Below the pieces are notes generated by a model. It was given only the letters and a program-made list of their open reading frames with translations, had not been told where the DNA came from and made no database searches. 64,000 nucleotides of DNA, taken from NCBI GenBank assembly GCA_039621445.1, contig CP154954.1, forward strand, positions 21,464,954 through 21,528,953, written 5' to 3'. The DNA comes from Euglena gracilis (taxonomy: Eukaryota > Euglenida > Euglenophyceae > Euglenales). Every line of letters begins with the position of its first letter. The first letter of the stretch is position 1. Of this stretch, positions 11,190 through 21,844 are shown one piece after another. Made by a program: the position numbers and the translations under genes.

Positions 11190-11223
11190 ACACAATGGCA
11201 AAATGCGGAGCCCGAGGTGTCTC
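11190..11223 (-). repeat. Isolated DIRS 5' terminal-repeat tip
   Basis: Contains TGCGGAGCCCGAGGTGTCTC, matching the outer tip of the B-family 5' terminal repeat at 22,400-22,432 and the B3 internal complementary region. Similarity stops at the same CTC that forms the core in the other copies. Confidence 0.7.
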
Positions 11224-11560
11224 TCGTCAGTGACGGGGGGGACGAGGAGTGCACAGCACAAGTCGCTGCTTTCCTGTGAGGGCGTGTCGTCCCCACTGTC
11301 CTTCGCGCTGTCTTGATTATTTGGGCGGTTAGGGGGGCTAGCCGTCAATCCCCATGGGGTCTTCGAAGAGTGCGGGGGGAGGCTGCGTGGCAGCTGGCCT
11401 CCTATCCGAATGTTGGCACCAAAAACACAGACTACTCGAGGTGGGGGTCCCCCACCCCGGTGTCGTGGCCCATGCACCGTACATGGTACACCGAGAGGCA
11501 TTTCTGGAACCGGTTGGCTGCCTCGGTGGCCATGTACAAGGTGCATGGTGGACAGGCGAG
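11224..11560. other. Flank of DIRS element B3, possibly another terminal repeat
   Basis: GC-rich. The words TTGATTATTTGGGCGGTTAG and CTAGCCGTC resemble the inner part of the B-family terminal repeat at about 11,660-11,690, so this may be a diverged terminal repeat. No gene. Confidence 0.4.
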
Positions 11561-11713
11561 GTCGTTCTCCCTCGAGGGAAACCGACAAGGGAGGAGGGGA
11601 CACCGAGGGCGAAGCACAAAGGCATTGTGAGGCCATGCCTTGCTCGCCGGCGGTGTTGTGTGATTGTTCGTTGGGTTAGCCGTCTCCCCTTAGTGCCGCC
11701 TCGCCGGAGTTGG
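11561..11713 (-). repeat. 3' inverted terminal repeat of DIRS B3
   Basis: Begins at the outer tip (TTCTCCCTCGAGGGAAACCG) and runs to CGCCGGAGTTGG. The inner part is the inverse complement of 22,310-22,400 in B2's 5' repeat (the AGGCCATGCC, TTGCTCGCCGGC and GTTGGGTTAG blocks). The outer 70 bp pairs with the internal complementary region at 11,855-11,926. Confidence 0.85.
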
Positions 11714-11854
11714 ATGCATTGTCTCCGACGTGGCGACCATGGCGCTGTCTTTTTTTTTCCTCTGGGGTCCCCCCACCCTTCCCCCCCCTGGCCTCCACTT
11801 GCTGACCGAGGGCGTTTGAAGACAATTTTTTTCAATGGGAGGGGGGGGGGTCGG

Positions 11855-11963
11855 GCTCACAATGTCTTTGTGCTTCGCCCTCGGTGTCCCTTCCCCCCTT
11901 GTCGGTTTGCCTCGAGGGAGTACGAGACACCTCGGGCTCCGCACTTTGCCAATGTGAGGCCAG
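11855..11963 (-). repeat. Internal complementary region of DIRS B3
   Basis: One half (11,855-11,926) is complementary to the outer tip of the 3' repeat. The other half (11,924-11,963) is complementary to the outer tip of a B-family 5' repeat. The halves meet at GAG (11,924-11,926), the circle-junction core. This is the template for completing the ends in the DIRS rolling-circle model. Confidence 0.85.
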
Positions 11964-12600
11964 ATTGTGCACTGAAATTACGGGGGCCATGGCATTTTCC
12001 AAGGCACCTTGGGCACCAAGTCTTTGATAATGGGCTGTAAAAGCCTCAACCCTTTCCCATTGACAAATTTCACAAACTTCTTGGGCAGAAAGGCCCGATT
12101 TTCTGAGCAACCCAACCCCTGCCCCTCTGGTGGAGTGGGGTCCCCACACCTGGAGGGGGTGCTCCTTGTTTGGTCAAAAATTCTCCTGTAATTGAAGCAA
12201 TTGTGTCAGCACTTATGGGTGTATAGGGGGGTTCTAATGAAAGCCATAATTAAATGAAAGGGACTGATTGGGTGACATTGGGAATTGAGACCACTCTTTC
12301 CCGCTTGTGGAATTTTTGCCCTTTACGTTTGATTTGAATTTAGGGTGCCCCCCCCCCAACACACTTGTGGTTCGTTTGACTTGTGCCAAATCAGATGAAC
12401 GATATAAACAGAGGATGTGTGAACAAAAAATGAGCTGTGTGCGCAATGTACAGATATCAGTGTGCACAGGCTGCGGAGGATTGGGAGGGGATCCCAAAAG
12501 CAACCATGCTTCTCCAGATTTTGATTCCACACCCTTTTATAAGGTGCTAATAAGGTATTAAACCTTAGGCCACCAAACCCAGGGATCAAAAGCATAGCAC
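11964..12600 (-). pseudogene. DIRS tyrosine recombinase of B3, broken
   Basis: The C-terminal catalytic segment has GPHSTRGAGVG (His-x-x-Arg), CQWERVEAFTAHYQRLG (the expected Trp and nucleophile Tyr) and lies just before the internal complementary region. The N-terminal part (LLIPGFGGLRFNTLLAPYKR) is in another frame at 12,323-12,595, so the gene is frameshifted. An active enzyme would recombine circular cDNA with target DNA. Confidence 0.85.
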
Positions 12601-13021
12601 TATATGCATTACGGGCTTGGGCCTTTGAAAATTGAAAACGCCACTTGGTCAGTGGTGGCTAAAGGGGAGGGTCACCCCCATTCTGTCCAGAATCACCTAT
12701 AAAAGCGTAATGGCACTTTGGTACCTTTTCAAACTGGGGTTTCTTCCCAGGAAATCTTTAATGGTTGAATTTTGTATTTGTTTCCCTTCCAAAATTTGCC
12801 TCAGAAAATAATGCAAAGGAGTGGCAACCTGGGGGGGGGTGGCATTTTTTCCCCCTTGCAATTGGTGAACATTCCCCTGTAGGGGGTAATTTTTAGGCAG
12901 GGGGTCCCTGGAACTCTCATTTTTATTAACTGGGGCCACAATGTGGCTGAATCCCAGTAGGGGGTGACCATCAAAACCTTGGCCTTGGGAAACGTTTTTA
13001 ATCTGGTGAGAAATTTTTGAG
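12601..13021 (-). pseudogene. DIRS B3 linker between the methyltransferase-like segment and recombinase
   Basis: Reading frames at 12,697-13,155 and 12,801-13,025 retain linker words also seen in element A (PYWDSATLWPQL against PHWASTSWWRQL; LPLLCIIF against FGLLDCVRQIL), with frameshifts and stops between them. Confidence 0.6.
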
Positions 13022-13600
13022 TCATTGATCAGGGGGGTTTGCATAAAGTCCCCCCATGGTGTCCAGTGGACATTGTAAAGCGTCCACTGCTGTGGCTTCC
13101 CAGTGGGGCCACCTGGCCACAAATTGTGGCAGTTTTCTGTTGCCTGGGGAGGCAAAAAGGTCTGTTTCCAGATTTATGCAACTTTTGAATTGCTGTTTTA
13201 GCCAGTGAAAAAGTTGGGGGTCTAAAGAATAATCCCCCCTGTCCATTTCCCATCTGCTTATGGGGTCTGCCAGACATTCTTTTGAGGGGACCCTTTTTTC
13301 TTGGAGATTGACAATTTTCTCCATGCACCATTTGAAAAATGGTCTTAGCATTGTGTTGGACGGGTGTTTCTTGCCCTCCCCTTTCGTTAAGTAATAATAA
13401 ATTACTTGATTGTCCACTGACAGGGACACAGTTCTCCTGGCTTGCTGAGACTTTTTACTGTGCTTATGGCAGCACTTAACTCCTTTACATTGATGTGAAA
13501 AATGGAGTTTTCTCTCCAAAATTCCTGGACAATTTTCCAGTTCGAATGTCCAGCCCCCCCCCCCCATGCATGAGTGCTGCTGTCTGAGTGCAACTCTCTT
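13022..13600 (-). pseudogene. DIRS B3 RNase H and methyltransferase-like segment
   Basis: RNase H motifs (LHSDSSTHAWGG, VKELSAA, SVDNQVIYYYLTKG) are spread over two frames. A segment with ETDLFASPGNRKLPQF and LYANPP follows, equivalent to the NPPW motif region in element A that resembles the adenine-methyltransferase-like domain of DIRS elements. The frame stops right after YANPPDQ, so the catalytic tetrapeptide is altered and truncated. Confidence 0.75.
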
Positions 13601-14342
13601 GTTGCATTTTGGGGGAAGGGCCTTCCCCCCCCCAGGTGTCCAGTAAAAATTTTATTTCTCTTAATTGGGCCTTGATTTCCTGGTAAATTGGATGTTTTGA
13701 ATCCCAGGGGGCTGCAGAGTTTGTAAATAAAAAATTTTCCAGGGCATCTGTAAACGCCCTTAGAAAGGGCAGGGCCATAAGATTGCACCTTTTTTGGTCC
13801 AAAGTGGCAGCCAATTGCCTTTTTGACATGTAATCTTTTTTGACAATTTTTCCCAGTTCCTTTTTTATTTTTTTGATCTTCTGGGGGGGAACCTGCAGTT
13901 TTCCTTCTTGGAAGTTTAGTTGAAATTCCAGATGATTTACCACTTGGGTGGGCTGCAGGGTGGACTTTTTGACATTTATTTTGAAATCTGAGCTGATTAA
14001 ATCCCTGACCACTGTGTTCAGGTGATTTTGCAAAATGTTTGGTGTTGGGGCCACCAGAAAAATGTCGTCCAGGTAAATAAAAACCTGGATTCCCCGTTTT
14101 CTCCACAGCTTTTCGAACGTTTTCATTACTGACATGAAAATTTGGGGCGTCACATTTAGCCCAAAACATCCTACTTGAAACTCCAATGTATACACACCTA
14201 CCTGATGCCTTAGAAATGGCCTTAGGGCCTGGCTTGCTGGGATGTGAAAATAGGCATCCTTCCAGTCGATTTTGGCTGACCAGTGGCTTTTTTCCAGCAC
14301 TGGGAAAATGTGCTGGATGTGACCTAACCTGAAAGGTTTCAC
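13485..14342 (-). pseudogene. DIRS B3 reverse transcriptase
   Basis: A 285-codon open frame with WSAKIDWKDAYFHIP, FLRHQVG, EFQVGCFGLNVTPQIFM, then the palm motif FIYLDDIFL (Tyr-Leu-Asp-Asp at 14,064-14,075) and VNHLEFQLNF. The motif order is that of DIRS RTs. The enclosing RNase H and recombinase frames are broken, so only the RT core survives intact. Confidence 0.88.
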
Positions 14343-14384
14343 TTGGAACTGGTGATTTAGTTCCCTGCAGTCGCTTATTGACCT

Positions 14385-15877
14385 CTATTTTGTCTGTCCC
14401 CCCTCTGGTTTTGAAATCAGAAACCAGGAGATTAAATGTTGGGAGTTCGAATCCCTCACCCTCTTTACGGATCCAGACTTTTCGTAATCCTGCAGGATTT
14501 TTTCTGCCTGTTTCAGGTCTAAATTTGCTCTGATTTTTGGGTCCGTGGATAATTTTGGGTGATGAACCCAGGGGGGTTGAATGCCATCCTTGATGAGTCG
14601 ACATGTTGCTGGGGGGGGGGCATGTTTTTCCCACCATTTTAGGCTTTTTTGTAGTCTTTGATGCACGGGGGTGTCTCCCCATTTCTCCTCCATGGAATTT
14701 AATTCTTGAAGGAGATGATTTGGGGAGTGGCTGGGTTGGGGGTGTTGGACATTGCACAGGCCCCTAGGGCTTGAGCCCTTGGAAAAGGAAAGGTTTCCTG
14801 CGGGGGTGTGCATGCACTCTCCTCTCTTCTCACTCTCTCTCTGGAGGATCTTGTTGTTGGAACGCATACCATAGGGCTTACTGCCCCTGTTTTGCCTATC
14901 AGGCCTCCTTGATGATGATGGTGTTGGTATCCATACCGTAGGGGGGCCTCTGTGGGTCCCCCCCTTCTTGATTTCACTGGGGAATTTGAAGATTATTGAA
15001 TAAATACTTTTGGGGGTCCTTCCCCTTCCGCCTGTTCCTCCTGGGGTTGGGCATTTGGTAAACACAAAGCCCTTGTGGGGCTGCCCTTTAGCTTCTGGGG
15101 GGCCTCTGGAGGTCCACCCCCTGTATGGCTGCCATAGCCCTTGTATTGGCCACCTTGGCCCAAGCCCCATTTGTTCTGACCTCCATGGCCGGGGCCGTAA
15201 GTTCTGGCTTCTTGCCATGCCCAATTGAAATCTGGGGGAGCCCTGTTGCTGGGCCTCCCCCTTCCCCCCTGGAATGGGGTTGTGGGCTGACTTTGAAAAG
15301 GATGGCTGGTACAGACCTTTTTTGCCCCTTCCTGTGGGCATTCTGCTCCAGACTGGGCCATCTGCTGGCTTCCCAATGTTGTACTGGCCCCCTTGTCCCT
15401 TATTCCATCTTGATAGGTTGGGGGCATTTGCCCTCTGGGCTGGGGATTTTGCTGTCTGGGCTGGGCCTGCCAATCTTGAAGGTTGCTTGTACCCCAATTT
15501 GAAATGTAATGGGTCTTGACCCTGGGTACCCAAATGTCTCCCGTTGTCGTCTGGGCTTTTTGCCCACTGTCTGCCAGGGTCCATGGCCATCACTGTGTGT
15601 GGTTTTCTGCTGCTGAAAGTTTTCTGTTGAGACTGTTGGGGGGGGAAGTGATGGCCACGGTTCGCCACGCTGAAACCGCATCTCCAAGTTCTCCAGCTGG
15701 CGTTTCTCGTTCTGCACTTTGTCCGGGTTGTCGACTTGATACTTCCAATTTGTTCTCCACATTCTGCATTGACTTCCAATGTCAAAGTTGTAATAATTTC
15801 TTGAATTTGATATTCTTCAGGTTCTACAGGTTCTGAATATGGATATTGTACTGTCTTGATCTCTTCCAACTCTGGTC
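14385..15877 (-). CDS. DIRS B3 gag-like ORF reaching the RT N-terminus
   Basis: Open for about 500 codons. It contains MAMDPGRQWAK, a long Gly/Gln/Pro/Trp-rich central section (GPRWPIQGLWQPY), SKPYGMRSNNKILQR, and ends with the conserved lead-in to RT (DLKQAEKILQDYEKSG, WFLISKPEGG). The same modules recur in B2 and in the plus-strand fragment. The 5' end is cut by the insertion of B2. No zinc knuckle was found; the role as the structural protein follows from its position. Confidence 0.7.
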
Positions 15878-15957
15878 CTCGTACTCCCTCGAGGAAAACC
15901 GACCAGGGAGGAAGGGACACCGAGGGCGAAGTACAAAGACCTTGTGAGGCCATGTTC
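15878..15957 (-). repeat. Truncated 3' terminal repeat of DIRS B2
   Basis: Starts CTCGTACTCCCTCGAGG and continues through ACACCGAGGGCGAAG to TGTGAGGCCATG, where it breaks directly into RT sequence. Compared with B3 at 11,561-11,713 only the outer part is kept. Confidence 0.8.
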
Positions 15958-17230
15958 TCCAGAGCTTTTCGAAAGTTTTCATGACTGACATGAAAATTTG
16001 GGGCATTACATTTAGCACAAAGCAGCCTGTTTGAATTTCCCAGGTCTGCCCCCCACCTGATGTCTCAAAAATGGCCTTTGACCTGGACTTACTGGAATAT
16101 GGAAATAGGCATCCTTGAGGTCTATCTTTGCTGCCCAGTGGCCTTTTTCCAAAACTGCTGGATATGATCCAGCTTGAAAGGTTTTACCTGAAATTGCTGA
16201 TTGATTTCTCTGCAGTCGCTGATCATTCTCCACTTGGTTGTTCCCCCCTCTGGTTTTGAAATTAAAAACCATGGGATCAAATGCAGGGGTTTCTGAATCC
16301 CAAACTCGTTTCACTGACCCAGTTTTTTCGTAATCCAGCAGAATTTTTTCTGCCTGGTTTAAGTCCAGGTTGGCTCTGGGTTTTGGGTGGGTGGACAATT
16401 TTGGGGGATTCACCCAGGGGGTTGAATTCCATTTTTTATCAATTGACATGTTGCTGGGGGGGCATTTTTTGTCCACCATTTTAGACTTTTCTGAAGTCTC
16501 TGGTACAGGGGGGTGTCTCCCCATTTTTCCTCCATGGAATGTATTTTCCAAACTAGATGATTTTCTGGGTGCTGGGTGGGGGGTGTTGGACATTGCACCC
16601 CTGGTGCCCCTGGGGAATGAGCATTTTCTAAAGGTGGCTGGGTGGGTGTGCATGCTCTGCTCACAGGTTCTCTGATCCTCCACTTTGTCATTGGTGTTGT
16701 CGATTGACATACCATAGGGGCCCCTTGGGTCTCCCCCTTGTTTGATTTGCCCCTGCCATGGGCATTGATAAAGAATGTTGAGGGGGGGGGGTTGCCCCCT
16801 TGTCCTCCACTGCTCCTTTGGGGGCATCCTCCTGGGGCTGCCACCGTACATTGAATCCCCGTGCTGGGGGACAGCCATTTAGCTTCTGGGGATTTCCCCC
16901 TTTTGATAATTGGCCCCAGTGGCCTTGAACTTGTTGATGTTGAGCATGGTGCTGGGCCCTGTGGCCTTGATAAAATTGATGATGGCCCCAATGGCCTTGA
17001 TGATAATTCTGGCCCCACTGGCCTTCTTGATGTTGGCCCAACTGGCCCTCTTGAAATGTTGACAGTCCCCATTGACTTTTCTTTGATCTTGGGCGCCATG
17101 CCCATTGAAAATGTTGGGGGGCTTCTGGGGGCCAATCCTTTTCCCCTGGTAGGGTTCGTGATGAAGAAATGATTGGGGGGGGGTGTTGTGGACCTGTCCT
17201 GCCCCTGCCACTGGGCATCTGTTTGTGGAA
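15958..17230 (-). pseudogene. DIRS B2 gag (3' part) and N-terminal reverse transcriptase
   Basis: Continues the gag interrupted by element A. Frames include HKQMPSGRGRTGPQHPPP (matching MPTGRGKKG of B3), GGDPRGPYGM, then KPRANLDLNQAEKILLDYEK and the RT start KGHWAAKIDLKDAYFHIPVS. The RT runs to MSVMKTFEKLWR and is cut at about 15,958 before the palm motif. Several frameshifts are present. Confidence 0.83.
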
Positions 17231-17386
17231 TCGGACTCCCACGACACAGGAAGGGGGAGGAAGGGACCAAGAGGGCGAAGCACAAGAAGATGGTGAGGTC
17301 CTGCTTTCCTTGCCGGCTGTTCTGTTCTGGTGTGTTTGTGCGTGCGCGGGGGGTGCTTCTTACTGCGCCTTTGTTGCCGGAGTTGG
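17231..17386 (-). repeat. 3' inverted terminal repeat of DIRS A
   Basis: The outer 70 bp (TCGGACTCCCACGACACAGG onward) is complementary to 17,598-17,664. The inner part from 17,291 to GCCGGAGTTGG is the inverse complement of 21,720-21,815, with a few differences. Confidence 0.92.
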
Positions 17387-17597
17387 CGATGATGAGGCCT
17401 CCTCCGACACCTTGGCGAAGCTGAAACGCCGTGGCCCCGCCCCCCCCCTCTCCCATGGTCGGGGCCCCCCCCCCCCCCCCTGATGGGGATGGTGGTCTCT
17501 TTCTGTGTTTCTGGGTGGGTGGTTGGGGCTGCTTGGTTGGGGGTCCCTTTTCTGGTTGGGATGTTTTTCTGCTGATTTTTTGGGTGGGAGGGTTGGG

Positions 17598-17699
17598 CTC
17601 ACCATCTTCTTGTGCTTCGCCCTCTTGGTCCCTTCCTCCCCCTTCCTGTGTCGTGGGAGTCCGAGACCATTCGGGCTCCGCACTGCGAGATGGTGAGGT
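17598..17699 (-). repeat. Internal complementary region of DIRS A
   Basis: 17,598-17,664 is complementary to the outer 3' repeat, and 17,661-17,699 is complementary to the outer 5' repeat (CTCGCAGTGCGGAGCCCG). The two halves share CCGA at 17,661-17,664, equal to the TCGG at each element end. This is the diagnostic DIRS arrangement. Confidence 0.93.
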
Positions 17700-20300
17700 A
17701 CTGTGCACCCCCCTTTGGGCCATAATTTTTTGAATTTTTGACACGACTCCCAGCCTCAAATAATGAGCTTGGAAGGCACCAAAATTTTTCCACTGACCCA
17801 GCTGCTGGACTTCTTCCACTTGCAAACCAGCATTTTTCCACCATAAGACCCCAGCCCCTCTGGTGCTGTGGGGTTTCCAGTGGGTGGTGTCCACCCCCCC
17901 CTCCTGCAGAATTTCTTTGGTTAGGGAATTCACCCTTTCTGATGTCAAAGGTCTTTTACCATCCAAAGACCACAACAAATTATTTTTGTGCCCAACCATG
18001 TGGGCTGTCCTTTCCACATACTCTTTCAATAAATGCCATGGGCTTATGAGGGGGGTGTGTGGCAAATTCAAAATCTCTTCCCATTTTGGGAATTGCCACC
18101 CTTTCCTTTGCAATAAAATGAAAATTTTTTCTCCCACGAAACTGATTTTTCGCTGTGTCCTGGCTAAATCAACCCCCCTGTGGAGGGCCAAAAGCCTCCA
18201 ACAGATGATGAGTCTGTTTCTGAGCTCTTTCACAGATAGGTCTGAGAGGGGTGTGGAATTCCTCATGATGTTTTCTAGGAAATCAGTGGGGTCCCAAAAG
18301 TGGGCATACTTGCAGACATTGGCATTCCACTTCCTTTTCAATGGAGCCAGAAGGGGTGAAAATCTCAAAGACCCAAACCCTGGGAGTAGTAAGGCTGCTG
18401 CATATGCATTTCGTGCAGTATTGATGCTATGAACAGCAAGATCAAGGATGGCTTCAGCCATCTTGGGGACTGTGCACTGCTGCAGAGGCACCCCTTTGTG
18501 CAATAATTGACCCACCAATGCCCTGAAGGCTGAGTCATATCTTTTGACATTTCCCAGATTTTTTATGTAAGTGTCGATACTGGACATCGAAACTTCCTGG
18601 GATTGTAATATTTGCCTGACACAATCAAGCAGGCCAAATTCCACCTTGGGGGGGGCATCTCCTCCCCCCAGCAGTTGGTGAACAGACCCCACTGGGGGGG
18701 GTACTAGCAAAACCTTGCTGCCTGGCTGCCTGATTGACATTAATTGGCGCCACCATGATGTCGAAGCCCAGTGGGGTACAATCAACAGACAAATTAGGTC
18801 TGGGTTTAACATTAATCTCTGAATCCATTGGGGAATGATGCTCCAGGGAGGGTTGGCATAAACTGGGGGGAGACCCCTTAAATCTGCCTTCAGAGCATCC
18901 ACCAACAAAGCCCCTTGGTGGGGGTATCGACAAATGAACTTGGGGAATTTTTTGTTGCTGGGTGTGCAAAACATGTCCACCTCTGGGGTGATGTGGTTTT
19001 TGAAAAACTTCAGAATCTGGTGAAAAATGGTCAGATTCAGGGTATAATCCCCTGGATCTTTTTGCTCCCTGGTCAGGGAGTCTGCCAATTGTTCTTTTGT
19101 GGGAACCCAAACCACCTGCAAGTTGATTTGCCTTTCTTGGCAATGGTACAGAAGGGGTTTTAGGATGGAATTTAAATATGGCTTTTTGCCTCCCCATTTT
19201 GTCAAATAACTGACTGCCACCTGGCTGTCCACATGAAGAACAATGGTTTGTTTTGGTTTTGCCAAAGCCTTTACAGTTTCCACCGCAGACATCAATTCTT
19301 TTTGATTGATGTGAAGGACATGCAGGTCCCTCCAGAAATCCTGGACCTTTTGACCAGACTTTTTGTCCAGCCCCCCCCATTGCCAGGTGCTGCTGTCTGA
19401 GAACAGTTCCTGAGAGGCCTGGGATTGAAAGGCTCTGCCCACACCTGGCTGCAAAAACGTTTTTAACTCCACAATTTGATCTTTGACCCCCTGGGGAATG
19501 GTCAGGGTGTGGTCCCAACCCCACTTCGTGTGTGCAAATCCACCATTTTGCAAAGTTGATCTGTCAGAATTCTGAGAAAAGGCATTGAAACTAAATAGCT
19601 TCTGACTTGCCCTACAATAGAGCTGAGTTTTCTGCAGCTCATCTTTTGTGCTGTCAGCACCTTTCCTAATTCCTTTCTTAGGGATTTTAATTTTTCCTGT
19701 GGAATTTCCAGCTGGCCTTTTTTCAAATTGATCCACTGGCCCAAATGCTTTATTTCTTGTGTTGGTTCCAGACATGATTTGGGGAGGTTTATTCTGAAAC
19801 CTGCCAGTAAAAGATCTTTTTTCATTTCTGCCAAATGCTGGGCTGCTGTCTTTTTGCTGGGGGCTAACAGCAAAATGTCGTCTAGGTAGATGAAAACTAC
19901 CTTTCCTTCCTTCCTCCATTTCCTTTCCCAGACTCTCATGAGAGTCATAAACTTTTGTGGCAGGCTGCTTAACCCAAAGCATGCAGCTTGAAATTGCCAC
20001 GTTTCCCCCCCCCACTTGCATGCAGACATGCTTTTCCAGGCTGCTGTGCAGCTTTAAATGGAAATAAGCATCTTTCAGATCTATTTTTCCACAGAACCAA
20101 CCCTTTCTGAGATATGGGAAAATGTTTCCCATGTGTTCCAGTCTGAACTTCTGGGGGGTGAAATAGTGATTTAACTGTCGACAATCTGAAATTAGTCTTT
20201 CCTTGGTCTTTTCCCCTTCTTTTTTGGAAATTATGAAGTAAGGGACAAAATGTTTTGCCTCCTCTGGGGGGATTTGCCTGGTTGCCCCTGCACATTCGTA
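17700..20300 (-). pseudogene. DIRS A pol: RT, RNase H, methyltransferase-like, tyrosine recombinase
   Basis: The RT N-terminus (GKIDLKDAYFHLKL) is in one frame. The palm with FIYLDDILL (Tyr-Leu-Asp-Asp at 19,877-19,890) lies in another frame, 19,502-20,029. The first frame then resumes for RNase H (LFSDSST, INQKELMSAVE, LHVDSQVAVSYLTK), a segment with YANPPW (18,844-18,861) that resembles an adenine methyltransferase motif IV, and the recombinase (His-x-x-Arg in HSTRGAG at 17,850-17,870, LGQWKNFGAF, Tyr in AHYLRLG at about 17,757). The two frame changes, one at a run of nine C on the plus strand (20,007-20,015), mean that RT is not made from the long frame unless frameshifting occurs. Confidence 0.9.
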
Positions 20301-21483
20301 TTCTCTCAGAATTTTTTGGGCAGTCATTACTTCCTGGGGGGCTTTGAAGGGAACTTTTAAGGACATTAGAGGGGGGAGGGGAAGATCTGCCATGACCCCT
20401 TCCCTTATCAGGTTTAATACCTCTCTGCTGGCACCTGCCTTTTCCCAATGGGGGATACTGGCCTGCAGGGCTTTGTAAGGGGGCACCCCTGGGTGTAATG
20501 TGTCTGGGGATTCCACAGGCCCCATCACTGGGGTCCTTCCCCCTGGCTGCCCCATCACTGGGGTCCTCTCTGGCTGCCCCATCACTGGGGTCACCTCTGG
20601 CCCTGCCATAGGGCTGTTCAAAGACAGGCTTTCCCCCTGTTTTTGAAAGATGGGGGAAGGTCTGTTTCTGCAGTGGGGAGGTACATATACAGCTGGGGGG
20701 TGTGGGCTGATTATCTTCTGGGGGGGCCCTGGTGTAGCCAATCTTGGGCCTCCCCCCCAAGGGCTGTGGTCTTGAATGCATTGGCCTCCCATGGCCACCT
20801 GATTTTGATTGAAATGGCCTCCATTGGCCTTGATATTTTCCCTCTGGCCTCCATTGGCCTCTTGGATATAATGGCCTCCATTGGCCTGCCCCTGAAGGGG
20901 GGGCTGCTTGCTTGGATGGGCAGCTCCTGAGGGGTTTTTGATTGAGGGAGCTGTGGGGTAAGTTGGACATACCTTCCCCCAGTGGGATCTTCCCAGGTTG
21001 GGATACAGGCTGCCATAGCCTTGCAACTGGGCCCACTGCCCTCTTGAATGCTGGCTGCCATAGCCTTGATTCTGGGCCCCAGGCCCTGTTAAATGATGGC
21101 TGCCATAGCCTTGAGTTTGATTTGAATCCTTTGGATTTCTGATATCTCCAGAGAGGCTGCCATAGCCTTTGCTTTTTCCCCTGGAGGGGGAGGAATTGGG
21201 AAAAAGGGGTGGAGTCTGTTGGACCTGTGATGGTAGTCCCCCTCTGTCTTCTCTTCCTGACCACTGCTGTCCATGGTCCATGGCCATCATTTTGAGTGGG
21301 GGATCCTGAAAACTTTGAATTGCTGGGGGGTGGGGGGGTTGCGATGGCCACGGACTGACGTGCTGCTGCCGCCTCATCACCTTCTGCAGCTGCTGCTGTG
21401 TGTCCACCTTCCCCAGCTGTTTTCTTGGAAGTTCGTTGGAGTTCTTCTTGGCAGTTTGAATTTCTTTGCAGATCATTCTTCAT
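20300..21483 (-). CDS. DIRS A gag-like ORF
   Basis: Open in two overlapping frames. One starts at 21,483 (MKNDLQRNSNCQEELQ) and includes DGHGPWTAVVRKRRQRG, a motif shared with B2 (DGHRLWQTVVRK) and B3, then many GQWRP repeats. The other starts at 21,476 and runs on into pol. The shared DGHGPW motif favours the first as the real gag frame. The central section has short Gly/Gln/Trp repeats on a TGGCC-rich DNA repeat, and a PSDGAAR-type repeat three times. Confidence 0.65.
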
Positions 21484-21719
21484 GGAAGTCCAGTGTGATG
21501 CTGTCTTCTTAATTGAAATATTTCTGGGATAATTCCAGTTGAACTCGAAGAGTTGAATTCTTCCTCCTGGAAGTCGAAGGTCAGCAAAAACTTTTGATCC
21601 ACCAGTTGATAATTCGCCGTTCTTCGGTGAATGTAATGCTCCTTGTAAATATTTTCCAAGTGAACTCGTAGCAGTAAAATTCTTTCTCCTTGAGGTCGAA
21701 GGGCAGAATTAGGAATCAG

Positions 21720-21844
21720 CCAACTCCGGCAACAAAAAGCAGTAAGAAGCACCCCCCGCGCACGCACAAACACACCAGAACAGAACAGCCGGCAAGGAAA
21801 GCAGGACCTCACCATCTCGCAGTGCGGAGCCCGAATGGTCTCGG
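21720..21844 (-). repeat. 5' inverted terminal repeat of DIRS A
   Basis: CCAACTCCGGC to AGCCCGAATGGTCTCGG. The inner 96 bp is the inverse complement of 17,291-17,386, and the outer 30-35 bp matches only the internal complementary region. Confidence 0.92.

Larger units (their letters stand above)
11561..15877 (-). mobile_element. DIRS element B3, main body (continues at 22,433-22,540)
   Basis: Minus-strand DIRS-type retrotransposon. From 5' to 3' on the minus strand: gag, RT, RNase H, methyltransferase-like segment, tyrosine recombinase, internal complementary region, 3' terminal repeat. It is interrupted at 15,877 by element B2, and its 5' leader resumes beyond 22,432. Multiple stops and frameshifts show it is dead. 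DIRS elements integrate with a tyrosine recombinase and make no target duplication, and none is seen. Confidence 0.87.
17231..21844 (-). mobile_element. DIRS element A, full-length, inserted in B2 gag
   Basis: 4,614 bp bounded by TCGG at both edges (17,231-17,234 and 21,841-21,844). It has a 5' repeat (21,720-21,844), gag, RT, RNase H, methyltransferase-like segment, tyrosine recombinase, internal complementary region (17,598-17,699) and 3' repeat (17,231-17,386). Removing it joins the B2 gag frame across the site (QGQGGR then FHKQMPSG) without loss, which proves the boundaries. It is the youngest of the three nested DIRS copies. No target duplication beyond the shared core. Confidence 0.94.

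Noticed and set aside
16410-21476. One 1688-residue protein
   Set aside because: The frame crosses the element boundary into another DIRS copy and omits the RT core, which is in a different frame.
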